Assembly (NCBI GenBank): GCA_002104905.1
Contig: MCFE01000101.1
Span: forward strand, 62,001 to 126,000
Source: Basidiobolus meristosporus CBS 931.73
Lineage: Eukaryota > Basidiobolomycota > Basidiobolomycetes > Basidiobolales > Basidiobolaceae
Length of the DNA: 64,000 nucleotides
Direction: 5' to 3'
Below the pieces are notes generated by a model. The model was not told where the DNA came from. It saw only the letters and a program-made list of their open reading frames with translations, and searched no databases. The position numbers and the translations under genes were made by a program. Below are positions 22,360-31,693 of the stretch, one piece after another. Within the stretch, counting starts at the first letter, position 1. Each line of letters starts with the position of its first letter.

Positions 22360-23417
22360 TGTGGTGGTGTATAGGTCCAAGGGAGAGATACATCCAGTAC
22401 TTCTCAAGTGTTTTGTGCATGGGGTATTCTCTGGGTGCAATAACCTCTGGCAAAAGCTTGCTAGGAATACTTGGGTTTTGTCTCTAATCCAATGTGATGG
22501 GGAATAAAGCCACAAGTGTTTCAAGGGAAAACTATGGAGCTACAATCCCCTACTTAGTTGGCATCTTAACAAAAGTATGGGCTAGGTTCAGCATCCTTAG
22601 CAATGACAATGTACCAAAGCTTCCAAAGTCAAAAGAACTGTAAACTCCACCAGCAGGGACTTGGTAAGAATGCAGCTTTGGTCAATAGTTACAAAGACAG
22701 AAAAGTATCTATGCCTGTACAGGAACAAACTTGGGAAAGAATCAAATATAATAAAAGATACCTACTCTGAGTATTCCTCATAAGTAGTGCCTCCAAGGTC
22801 AGTTGACTATCAGCATGGTTTCCTGGGAGTGTCCTGTGGCCAGGGGTTGGAATTTCAGGTAGCAGCAGGTAGCAGCAATCACACTAACCAACAAGTTGGT
22901 ATATTGATGGAAGGGATGATGATTTATTGTTGAGGGATTAACTCCCTTATATACTTTTCTGACAGGCCAAGTGATTACTAATCATAGTGTTCCAGAAGGT
23001 TCTGGAGATCAATAAAAATCTTAATGACATTGGAATGAGCTAAGAGTATTCTAAGTAGGTGCCAAATGTTCTGAGGCACAGTACATCCAACCAATCAGGA
23101 ATCAGTACTCTGAAACCAGTGTAACATAGGAAACCTTACATGATATGGGGATGGTATGGATGGTGGCATAGGTTGATTGTGTGTCACAGGTACTGACACA
23201 GGTACCTACCTAATATAGAAGCACTTACAGCAAGTAATCTTACATAAAGTGAGGGATAGCTTATGCAATAAGGTAAGCAGGTGTGATAGTCAACCAGCTC
23301 TTGGGATAGTACTTATCAGGTAAGAAAAATGGGCTAAACTAAAATATGTGTAGTAGGGAAGTAGAAAGTACTGGAATGAGCACATCTGTCAGTGGGTGTC
23401 ACTGTGACCCCACTACA
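22360..23417 (-). repeat. Gypsy solo LTR, about 1,058 bp
   Basis: On the minus strand it begins TGTAGTGGGG at 23,417 and ends CCACCACA at 22,360 (imperfect inverted ends). It matches the plus-strand LTR at 30,613-31,693 at both ends and over long inner blocks. Flanking tetramers GCGC (23,418-23,421) and ACAC (22,356-22,359, i.e. GTGT on the minus strand) are a one-mismatch duplication. Removing the LTR rejoins the family A reading frame. No internal region is present. Confidence 0.78.
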
Positions 23418-23985
23418 GCGCTCTGGTTCCACATCTTTGGCAGGAACCCAACAGCTTTATGCCACCATTCATTCACTGGTTCCCCAACATCCTGGTCTTT
23501 GGCTGGCACTGCAAGGTCTAGCACCTCATCTGTCAGTCTATGCAATAAATCCTTGCAATATTCCAGTGCATTTTCTTGAGCACTGCTCATGAAAGAGTGC
23601 TGCAACCTCTTGGTGTGCCTATTAATGTTCCAAAACTCCACTGAAGGCATTTTAATAGTCTTTCAAGCTCTTGACATTGTAGCCTTGTCTGGCAGCAGGA
23701 TCTCCACTCTGTCAATAATGGAGGACATGGAGGCTATGGTAGACAAGCTGCCATTTTCAGCAAACTCATCCACCGTGCTGGAGTGTAGCTCAACTGGCTG
23801 CGCTTCTAACTCTTGTGAAAACAGCTGATTTCTTATTAGTAAGTCTTCCTGGCTATTATGGGATTCAGTCTGTTCCTGGCTTTCAGCATTAATTGGCAAG
23901 AACTGCAGTTTTTTTTGCATGCCTCTCTGTCTCAGGCTTGGGTAGACATTTTCCCTTTACCTTTTCCTTTATCACTGCCAGGTCA
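23418..23985 (-). pseudogene. Family A protein, copy A, middle segment
   Basis: Open over 23,399-23,650 and 23,663-23,920 in two frames. Contains P-S-V-E-F-W-N-I-N-R-H-T-K-R-L-Q-H, E-Y-C-K-D-L-L-H-R-L and W-H-K-A-V-G-F-L-P-K-M-W, preceded by a less conserved acidic region. The gypsy LTR interrupts one side and the intact copia-2 element the other (target GGTCA). Function unknown. Confidence 0.6.
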
Positions 23986-24354
23986 TGTTGCAATTTAAGA
24001 AGTGATTTGGATGTAAGGAACTTATCAAGAAATAGTGATAATAGTTGAACTGTTGTTTATTCATAAAGAAGCTCAGTATTTATACCTTTGTAGAAGTAAT
24101 ACAGCTGCAACACTAAGTAGGGAGGGTTTCTCAATATTCAGGAGCATTCTGTAACAGTTTCAGGGTTAGTAGATAATGTTTGGTAATAGTGCTAATTTGA
24201 TCCTGACTATAGGGGAATAATCATTAGATCATATATCTGGAGAAAGTGGCAAAGTTAAGGCAGTAAATGAGTCCTACACTGACTAAGACTAGCCTAGAAT
24301 TGTTAAGTAAATTTTTAGCTGCTGAATGATACCAAATAGTCCAATATTTCAACA
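23986..24354 (-). repeat. Copia-2 3' LTR
   Basis: 369 bp; TGTTG and CAACA ends. Differs from 28,303-28,671 at three bases (near 24,010, 24,155 and 24,225). The pol stop codon lies at the inner edge of this LTR. Confidence 0.95.
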
Positions 24355-26769
24355 CTCCCCCTCAACTAAATAATTTCTTAATCCCAATTTCTCTCTAAGG
24401 ATCTCAAACTGTGGCCTAGCTAGTGGTTTTGTCAATATGTCTGCCACCATTTTGTCAGTTGGGCAGTAAACCAGCTCTACTAAGTTATTTTCTACAGCTT
24501 CCCTCACAAAGTGATGCTGTATATCAATGTGCTTAGTTCTGGCATGATTAGTAGGATTTCTAGCTAATGAAATACAACTTTGATTATCCTTGTAAATACA
24601 TGTTGGTTCACCTGAATTAAAACCTAAGTCTTTGAATAATTTTTGTAGCCATATAGCCTCCTTAGTTGCTTGACATGCAGCCATATATTTGGCTTCAGTT
24701 GTAGATAGTGCCACACTTGGTTGTTTCTTGCAATTCCAAGTAATAGCTGCACCAGCATAAAGAAATACATAGCCTGTGGTAGAGCGTCTGTCAATCAGAT
24801 CTCTACCCCAATCTGAATCACTATAACCATCAAATTTTTGCCTATTAGCTGCTCCAGAGTATTCCAGTACCATATTTATGGTACCTTGTAGATATCTGAA
24901 AATCCGCTTAACTGCTGCAATTTGATCTGATCCATAATTCTGCATGAATTGACTGACTATTCCAACTGCTACTGCAATATCTGGACGTGTAGACACCATC
25001 AAGTACATTAGGCTACCAACCATTGATTGATAGGGAAAGTTTTGGTCCATATTTGAGCCGTTTTCATCCATAACTGGCTGAGATTTGCTTAATTTCAGGT
25101 TATTGTCCATAGGGGTTGCTGCAGGCTTGCAATTTTCCATTTTGAAGCGTCTAAGAATGTCCCTGATGTACTTAGACTGATTCAGCACAATTTTCTGCGT
25201 AGGTATGTCAAATTTGACCTCAATTCCAAGAAAATAGCTCAATTTTCCAAGATCTTTCATCTCAAACTTGCTGAAGAGATCTGATTTCGTCTGTTTAAGT
25301 GCCTCTTGATCACTTGTAGCTATAATTAGGTCGTCCACATAAAGAACTAGGATGATCACACCCTTTTTGAGCTGTTTCACATATATACTGTGATCTGCAG
25401 TGCTACGAGAGAACCCAATTTCCTCTAGATATGTGTCAATCTTGTTATACCATGCTCTGGGTGCCTGCTTAAGCCCATACAACAATTTTCTAAGTTTGCA
25501 CACCTTATGGGGGCTTTTTGGATCGGTAAAACCTTCTGGTTGCTCCATATATATAGTTTCTTGCAAATCCCTATTTAGAAAGGCTGTTTTGACATCCATT
25601 TGGTGTAGATCTAGACTGTGTACAGCTGCCAGGGCTAGAACTGTCCTAATAGAGTTAAACTTGGCAACCGGAGCAAATGTTTCCTTAAAGTCTAGTCCCT
25701 GGATCTGGGAATAGCCTTTAGCTACCAACCTAGCCTTGTACTTATCAACAGCACCATTTGAGGTTATCTTGATCTTGTAGACCCATCTACATCCTATTGG
25801 CTTTCTCCCATTTGGTAAATCTACCAGTTCCCACGTTTTTGCCTTGATCAGTGATTGGTACTCCTTGTGCATGGCTTGTTGCCACTTAGTAGCATCTGGA
25901 CCTTGCATTGCCTGTTCCAGATTCTGAGGTTTGGCACATAAGGCAAGATAAGCTTCTTCATGATCATTGGATGTCTGCCACCAGGATCCAGGGGCATTTC
26001 TTATTCTGGTAGATCTCCTAACTGGGATAATCTGTTCTGATCTGGAACTGGTAGAAGTATCTTCCATCTCTGGCTGGATTTGGTACGTATCTTCTTCATT
26101 TGTGTTGATTGCATCATCAGGCAGCTGGCCAATGATTTCTGTGGCTTTCTGATCTGAATTCTCCTCAAATACAACGTCCCTGCTCTTGATCAGCTTCTGA
26201 ATTTTGCCATCATACACTCTATATCCTTTAGTATCTTCACAATACCCAAGAAAGATCCCTTTTCTACTCTTTGGTACCAACTTTGAGCGTTTTTTGTCAG
26301 GGATGTGATAAAAAACATCACTGCCAAAGATCCTGAGGTGCTGGAGATCTGGTTTTTTGCCTGTATATGCTTCAAAGGGTGTAGAATCACGTAGTGCTGT
26401 TGTTGGCCATCTGTTCTTGATGTATACAGCGGTAGCAACAGATTCAGCCCAAAACTTGTAGTCCATTCCCTTATCATGTAGCATAGATCTTGCCATCTCT
26501 ACTATTGTTCTATTTGCACGTTCTGCTACTCCATTTTGCTGTGGAGTATGAGGAACTGTGGTCTGTTGAAGTATACCAGTAGACAAGCAGTATTTTGCAA
26601 ACTCCTTTGAGCAGTATTCTCCTCCATTGTCACTTTGTAGTACCTTCAATTTACACCCAGTTTGTGTTTCTGCCATGTTCTTGAAGTGCTTAAACGTCTC
26701 TAAAGCTTCATCCTTTGTTTTGAGGAAGTACACCCATGTATATCTTGTCTTGTCATCAATAAACGTCAT
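24349..26769 (-). CDS. Copia-2 Pol: integrase core, RT, RNase H
   Basis: 806-codon frame in the same phase as the gag-protease frame, and separated from it by one TGA plus two codons. It begins inside the integrase core (M-T-F-I-D-D-K-T-R-Y-T-W); the second catalytic Asp is D47 in S-D-N-G-G-E-Y and the Glu is E83. RT follows at about residues 300-540, with D392 in M-D-V-K-T-A-F-L-N and Y-V-D-D at 477-480. RNase H is at about 640-790 (D-S-D-W-G, T-T-E-A-K-Y, A-R-T-K-H-I-D). The C-terminus overlaps the LTR by a few bases. No other stop or frameshift. It makes cDNA in virus-like particles and integrates it, if the upstream stop can be passed. Confidence 0.93.
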   Translation of the reverse strand: MTFIDDKTRYTWVYFLKTKDEALETFKHFKNMAETQTGCKLKVLQSDNGGEYCSKEFAKYCLSTGILQQTTVPHTPQQNGVAERANRTIVEMARSMLHDKGMDYKFWAESVATAVYIKNRWPTTALRDSTPFEAYTGKKPDLQHLRIFGSDVFYHIPDKKRSKLVPKSRKGIFLGYCEDTKGYRVYDGKIQKLIKSRDVVFEENSDQKATEIIGQLPDDAINTNEEDTYQIQPEMEDTSTSSRSEQIIPVRRSTRIRNAPGSWWQTSNDHEEAYLALCAKPQNLEQAMQGPDATKWQQAMHKEYQSLIKAKTWELVDLPNGRKPIGCRWVYKIKITSNGAVDKYKARLVAKGYSQIQGLDFKETFAPVAKFNSIRTVLALAAVHSLDLHQMDVKTAFLNRDLQETIYMEQPEGFTDPKSPHKVCKLRKLLYGLKQAPRAWYNKIDTYLEEIGFSRSTADHSIYVKQLKKGVIILVLYVDDLIIATSDQEALKQTKSDLFSKFEMKDLGKLSYFLGIEVKFDIPTQKIVLNQSKYIRDILRRFKMENCKPAATPMDNNLKLSKSQPVMDENGSNMDQNFPYQSMVGSLMYLMVSTRPDIAVAVGIVSQFMQNYGSDQIAAVKRIFRYLQGTINMVLEYSGAANRQKFDGYSDSDWGRDLIDRRSTTGYVFLYAGAAITWNCKKQPSVALSTTEAKYMAACQATKEAIWLQKLFKDLGFNSGEPTCIYKDNQSCISLARNPTNHARTKHIDIQHHFVREAVENNLVELVYCPTDKMVADILTKPLARPQFEILREKLGLRNYLVEGEC
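24355..24366 (-). other. Polypurine tract of copia-2
   Basis: On the minus strand GTTGAGGGGGAG directly precedes the 3' LTR; this is the usual plus-strand primer site. Confidence 0.8.
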
Positions 26770-26775
26770 AAAGTA

Positions 26776-28266
26776 TCACTTGGCTCCAAAGGACAGTGTT
26801 CTCATGGGGCCACATATGTCTGAGTGTACAATAGCCAATATTTTGGTGGTATTAATGCCTTCTGAGCTCTTGAAACGTTGCCTAGCTTGTTTGCCATATG
26901 AACATCCCTTACAAACATTCAATTTGATCGGAATTGAGTATTTTAGGCCCAAAACAAGCTGATTTTTCACCAATTGGCTCATTTTCTGTTCCCCTATGTG
27001 TCCTAGCCTCCTATGCCACGTCTCCCAGTTGGTTTCATCAGTTTCAGCAATGTTGACATACTCAGGTACAATGATCTTGCATTGTAACTTGTATATATTG
27101 TGATCTCTGATTCCTGAAGCTAATTTTTGTCCATTTTCACTCAATATTGAGCAGCTCAGCTTAGTAAAAACAAATTTCAGTCCCTGAGTAGTTGCTTTAC
27201 TGACTGAGAGTAGGTTCTTAGCTATTCCAGGTACATAGAGTACGTCAGTCAGTTTTGCTGTTGTTGCCCCTGAGTTATCACTCATATTTAGTTGTATAGA
27301 CCCACTAGCGGTAGCTTCCAATGCAGAGTTATCTCCCAGATAAACCTTTCTTACGGGAATAGTCTTTAAGTTGCTGAACCAATCCTTTATACCACAAATA
27401 TGCTGTGATGCTCCAGAGTCAATATACCATTCATTACTTTGGTTACTTGCACTCTCTTGTACAGTGACAAATAACTGTTCATCAGTAGTTATATGGTTTG
27501 CCTGCTCTAGTTTCTGTTTTTTGTCTGCTTGTTTCTTCTTGCATTCTCTTGCCCAGTGTCCTGGCTTCTTACAGTAGTTACAGCAGCCAGGTTTTCTTCG
27601 GTTTTGTTGCTTTCCCTTCTTTTCTGTATGCCTTTCTGAACTGAATAAAGCATTATCTTCAATTTTCTCTGCTTGATCATTACATCTGAGTTCTTCATGG
27701 AGAAGTCTTCCTTTGACATAGTCTAAAGTCAAGTTGTCTTCTCTGCTTTCAAAAGAAAGTATGAGTGGCTCATACTCGTCTGGTAGGCTGCAAAGCAGAC
27801 AGAGTATCTTTTCTTCATCATCTACACCAGCATTAATACTGTAAAGTTCTTCTGCAAGTGTCTCCATTCTGGTAATGAGTTGTAGCATGTCATCATCTGG
27901 CTTTTTTCTCATGTTGAAGAACTTTTGTTTCAAATAAAGCTTGCTTGATACTGACTTTGCTCTAAAGATCTTCTCTAAGGATTCCCATGCTGCTTTGGCA
28001 GTATTTGAGGCATGGATTTGTCCAATGAAGGAGTCTTGCACATTGATGCATATTGCATTGAAGGCCTTTCTCTCCTTCTCTTGAAACTTCTCCACATCTT
28101 CTGCTGTTCCTTTGGGCTCAACTTTCTTTCCTGTTACTATGTTCCAAAGCTTTCTTTCCTCAAGGTGGATCTGCATCTTGATTCTCCAAAGTCTGTAGTT
28201 CTTCCCATCAAACCTCTCCTTTACAGGGAAGATGTTGGTATTGCTTTGTTTGCTGGTAGAAGTCAT
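26776..28266 (-). CDS. Copia-2 Gag, protease and integrase N-terminus
   Basis: 496 residues. The copia Gag domain covers about 14-200 (F-D-G-K-N-Y-R-L-W). A CCHC knuckle follows (C229, C232, H237, C242), then the aspartic protease active site D283-S-G-A. The integrase zinc-binding HHCC is H418, H423, C452, C455, and the first integrase catalytic Asp is D483. The frame ends at TGA (26,776-26,778), three codons before the first Met of the Pol frame; related copies have a sense codon there. The start Met-Thr-Ser-Thr is 36 bp past the primer-site end of the 5' LTR region and opens the whole frame. Confidence 0.93.
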   Translation of the reverse strand: MTSTSKQSNTNIFPVKERFDGKNYRLWRIKMQIHLEERKLWNIVTGKKVEPKGTAEDVEKFQEKERKAFNAICINVQDSFIGQIHASNTAKAAWESLEKIFRAKSVSSKLYLKQKFFNMRKKPDDDMLQLITRMETLAEELYSINAGVDDEEKILCLLCSLPDEYEPLILSFESREDNLTLDYVKGRLLHEELRCNDQAEKIEDNALFSSERHTEKKGKQQNRRKPGCCNYCKKPGHWARECKKKQADKKQKLEQANHITTDEQLFVTVQESASNQSNEWYIDSGASQHICGIKDWFSNLKTIPVRKVYLGDNSALEATASGSIQLNMSDNSGATTAKLTDVLYVPGIAKNLLSVSKATTQGLKFVFTKLSCSILSENGQKLASGIRDHNIYKLQCKIIVPEYVNIAETDETNWETWHRRLGHIGEQKMSQLVKNQLVLGLKYSIPIKLNVCKGCSYGKQARQRFKSSEGINTTKILAIVHSDICGPMRTLSFGAK

Positions 28267-28288
28267 CTTTAGAATAGATTAAGGCAAT

Positions 28289-28302
28289 CGGGGCTCATAA
28301 CC
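28289..28302 (-). other. Primer-binding site of copia-2
   Basis: Next to the 5' LTR; reads GGTTATGAGCCCCG on the minus strand. Complementary to the anticodon arm of initiator tRNA-Met, as in copia-1. Confidence 0.75.
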
Positions 28303-28671
28303 TGTTGCAATTTAAGAAGTGATTTAGATGTAAGGAACTTATCAAGAAATAGTGATAATAGTTGAACTGTTGTTTATTCATAAAGAAGCTCAGTATTTAT
28401 ACCTTTGTAGAAGTAATACAGCTGCAACACTAAGTAGGGAGGGTTTCTCAATATTCAGGAGCATTCTGTAACAGTTTCAGGGTTAGTACATAATGTTTGG
28501 TAATAGTGCTAATTTGATCCTGACTATAGGGGAATAATCATAAGATCATATATCTGGAGAAAGTGGCAAAGTTAAGGCAGTAAATGAGTCCTACACTGAC
28601 TAAGACTAGCCTAGAATTGTTAAGTAAATTTTTAGCTGCTGAATGATACCAAATAGTCCAATATTTCAACA
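28303..28671 (-). repeat. Copia-2 5' LTR
   Basis: 369 bp, nearly identical to 23,986-24,354. On the minus strand a TATA-like GGTATAAATACTGAGC lies near 28,393-28,408, followed by AATAAACAACAG, the likely start/polyadenylation region. Confidence 0.95.
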
Positions 28672-29980
28672 GGTCATTCACAGCTACTTTGTCTGAGTGC
28701 TTCTTGTAAAAAACTACATTTTCTCCTGGATATATTCTGCACTGTCACATCTGCTTTGACCTGCTTGTCCCTTGCTGGCACTCCTCTGGCAACCTGAAGT
28801 TTCTTTCTGCTTATTCTGAGCACTCTACTTTAGTAGTGATCAGCTCCTATAAAAGCAGCGGGTTTTTATCACCGCCTGATCCTTCACTGCTACTTTGACT
28901 TGGTGCTTCTTGAGTGGAACTACACTTTTTCCTTGATAAGTGTTGTGCTGGTGCAACCATGTCTGCCTGCTTGTTCCTAGTTGGCACTCTTCCAGCTACC
29001 TAAGGCCTCTTTGATGCTTGTCTGGAGCTTTTGGCCCTGCTTGTAACAGGCTCTTGAGGATGCTGCTGGTTTTTAGCCATGGCACCCTTGTTCTTCTGCC
29101 TTTGATAGTTTCTGCTATTCTTATGATACTTTCTTAGCATACCAATGCTGGCCCACAATCTGTTTGCCCATTTGAATTCAGGATAATGCTCATGAAACAA
29201 GTCAAGTGCATTCTGTTTGGCCTTGAGTTCCTGATGGTCCTATGGTATGCCAGCCTTAAGGTGATGGCATGCTAGACTTCTGATGGCCTCTTGTATATTA
29301 GCCCACTCTTCATTATTGCACTCAACAGCTTCACAGGTCTTCAATATCTTTTGATTTTTAGGCTTTGGTATTAACACCATATTATCTCACTCCCTTGCTG
29401 TGATAGGTTTTTCTGTGGGCTTTATCTTTGGGCACTGTTGTTGTACTTCATAGACTGTTTGGTGTTCCTCAGCTGCTACATTGGGAAATGGCTCAATTCT
29501 TGGCTTTGACATTGAGCTACTTGAGTTCCTTCTTTGCAGCAAAGATGCTGCTTTCTCAACCTTGGATATTGGTTGCTCTACACATATCAGCTGCTCATCC
29601 TGTTTCTGGTCTATTTCCTGATTTCTCTGTGCCATTGCATCTATCCTACCAACTACTGCACCTAAGTGATTCATTAATGCTTTGGTATGAGCTGACAACA
29701 TACTTGCCAATATGGGTGATGGTGATGTTATCATGGCCACTTGCTGATCTTTAACTGAGGGTACTGCATTTGCTACATTCTCATCTGCCTGAGCATAACA
29801 GTCAGCTTGTGGCTCCACAGAGGCTCTCAATTGCCTACTTGACTGAGAGCCTGAGGAGTCTGCATTATTACCTTCAATGGGCACACTGTCCACAGGGCCT
29901 TTTTTGGATATAGCCCCGCTTGTTGCACTGAATGTTAAAGCAAGCTGTTGTCCAACCATTCTTCTGTTGCCATTGTGGTG
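28672..29980 (-). pseudogene. Family A protein, copy A, N-terminal segment
   Basis: Probable start M-A-T-E-E-W at 29,980, with a frameshift soon after. 29,387-29,959 is open for 190 codons: a Ser/Gly-rich leader, then a helical stretch (about residues 85-150, S-A-H-T-K-A-L-M-N-H-L through E-Q-P-I-S-K-V-E-K) that could form a coiled coil. Further on are E-E-W-A-N-I-Q-E-A-I-R-S-L and a 66-codon basic stretch (29,000-29,200). Then come two diverged copies of a roughly 70-residue module (V-P-x-R-x-K-Q, Q-x-x-x-S/Y-x-G/K-x-K, K-V-A-V-x-D-L-A-V-I) at about 28,690-28,990. Stops and frameshifts make this copy inactive. Not recognised. Confidence 0.6.
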
Positions 29981-30019
29981 GTGTCAAGGTACTCCTGGGA
30001 GAAGCTACACAGCTCAAGG

Positions 30020-30573
30020 TGTGTTAGGTGTCTGATGGGTTGACACTACAGTGGCCTAGACAACTTCATCTAGCACTCTGGGCAGATAGAATCACTACAA
30101 AACGCAGCACAGGCCTATCTCCATTCAAATTGCTTTATGGACACAATTGCATTCTTCCCATAGAGCTTGACTCAACATCCTGGAACATGCTAGAGTGGAG
30201 AGCTACAATGAGTTCAGAAGATCTACTGACTACACGCATCAAACAGCTAGATCACCATGAACTTGATATTAACCAAGCAGCTGCTAAACTCAAAGAGACA
30301 AGACTTCAGAACAAGGAACCATGTGACAAGTCACATAGCCTTAGACCAATGCCATTACTGCAAGGAGATCCAGTACTGCTCTATGATTCCACTTTAGACA
30401 AGCAGTGGAGTCGCAAATTTAACAATAAGTGGTCTGGCCCATTTATTATCTCTAAGGTGATTGGAAATGGAAGCTACTACTTGTCTGAACTTGATGAAAC
30501 ACCACTAAGAGCACCTGTGGCAGGAAACAGACTTAAGCTATTCAAGCACCAGAATTTTGCACATCACATTTAG
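30020..30573 (+). pseudogene. Ty3/gypsy integrase C-terminus
   Basis: 181-codon open end of a gypsy polyprotein. It has H-L-A-L-W-A-D-R-I-T-T-K-R-S-T-G-L-S-P-F-K-L-L-Y-G-like integrase sequence at the start, then the C-terminal GPF/Y module (K-W-S-G-P-F-I-I-S-K-V) and A-G-N-R-L-K-L-F before the stop at 30,571-30,573. Everything upstream (RT, RNase H, integrase core) is missing. The truncated end lies about 40 bp from the divergent start of family A copy A. A purine tract and LTR follow directly. Confidence 0.88.
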
Positions 30574-30598
30574 TTTGCTTTGACCTGAGTTCAAAGCT

Positions 30599-30612
30599 GA
30601 GAGGGGGGTGGA
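30599..30612 (+). other. Polypurine tract of the gypsy element
   Basis: GAGAGGGGGGTGGA directly before the TGTAGTGG start of the LTR. Confidence 0.75.
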
Positions 30613-31693
30613 TGTAGTGGGATCACAGTGACACCCACAAGCAGATGTGCTCATTCCCATACATTCACTTCCCTAAAAAGGATTACCCCCCCCCTATATT
30701 AGTATCATCCCAAATTGCAATATTTTCTATTCTGTCTATGTGATTAATACTATGTGACCTTACAAACTATTTGTCACTATTAACCCATTGCACAAGCTAT
30801 TTATATTCCTTGCCAAGATGCCAAGATAAGATAGTTACCATATAAGGCAAGTACCCCCAACAGTGCCTATGTCATGTGACCATCCTGGTTTCATAACCCT
30901 CCTATCCTACTACCTTATGAGGTAACTACATGACACAGAGGTTTCATATTACCACTATCTGATTGGCTAGGTGCTACTATGTCTCATGGAACAATCTGCC
31001 AAGAATTTGCGCTATTTTTAGTGCACAATGACATGATTGGCTATCTACTACTTTCTGGAAACTTCCAAAAAGTATTTTCTAGCACAAATTTGAGCAGCAA
31101 AAAAGCATATAAGGGAGGCTATCCCTTGAAATAAATCATCCCTCTTCCAATATTCCAACTTATTGATTAGTGAGATCACTGCTGCCTATTACCACTATTT
31201 TCTGACTCATACCTAACAATACTCCCAGGAAACCACGCTGACAGCCAACTGACCTTGGAGGCACTACTTGTTAGGAATACCCAGAGTAGGTATATTTTAT
31301 TATACTTGATTGTTTTCCCAAGTTTGTTGTTGTACAGGCAAAGATACTTTTCAGTCTTTGTAACTATTGGTTAAAACTGCATTCTTATCAAGTCCCTGTT
31401 GGTGGAGTTTACAGTTGTTTTGACTTTGGAAGCTTTAGTACATTGTCATCTAAAAGGACGTCAAAGCCATTATAAACTTTTGTTAAGATGCCAACTAAGT
31501 TGGGGATTGTAGTTCAATAGTTTTCCCTTGACAAGCTTGAGGCTTTATCCCCCTTCATATTAGATTAGACAAAAGACCCAGTATTCCTAGCAAGCTTTTG
31601 CCAGAGGTTATTGCACCCAGTGAGCACCCCACACACATTCACACTTGAGAAGTGCTGGCGGTATTTTGCCCTTTGGACTTATACACCACCACA
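30613..31693 (+). repeat. Gypsy 3' LTR, about 1,081 bp
   Basis: TGTAGTGG...CCACCACA. The right end is set by comparison with the solo copy at 22,360-23,417 and by the Tnp2 reading frame, which resumes right after it. Contains an oligo-C run (30,687-30,695). The element's 5' LTR is not in the window. Confidence 0.78.

Larger units (their letters stand above)
23986..28671 (-). mobile_element. Copia-2 LTR retrotransposon, young and almost intact
   Basis: 4,686 bp on the minus strand with 369-bp LTRs that I count as differing at 3 positions. It is flanked by a perfect GGTCA duplication (23,981-23,985 and 28,672-28,676). The primer site (28,289-28,302), polypurine tract (24,355-24,366) and complete copia domain order are present. 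The only obvious lesion is one in-frame TGA between the Gag-protease and integrase-RT parts (26,776-26,778). It is inserted in family A copy A. Of all elements in the window this one most resembles a recently active copy. Confidence 0.95.

Noticed and set aside
26770-26778. Programmed recoding site between copia-2 Gag and Pol
   Set aside because: The stop falls inside the integrase core rather than between mature proteins, and related copies carry a sense codon there, so a plain nonsense mutation is the simpler reading.
29387-29754. Plus-strand frame 29,428-29,754 as a gene
   Set aside because: It is antisense to the better-supported family A frame, which is conserved in other copies; the plus-strand frame has no motif.
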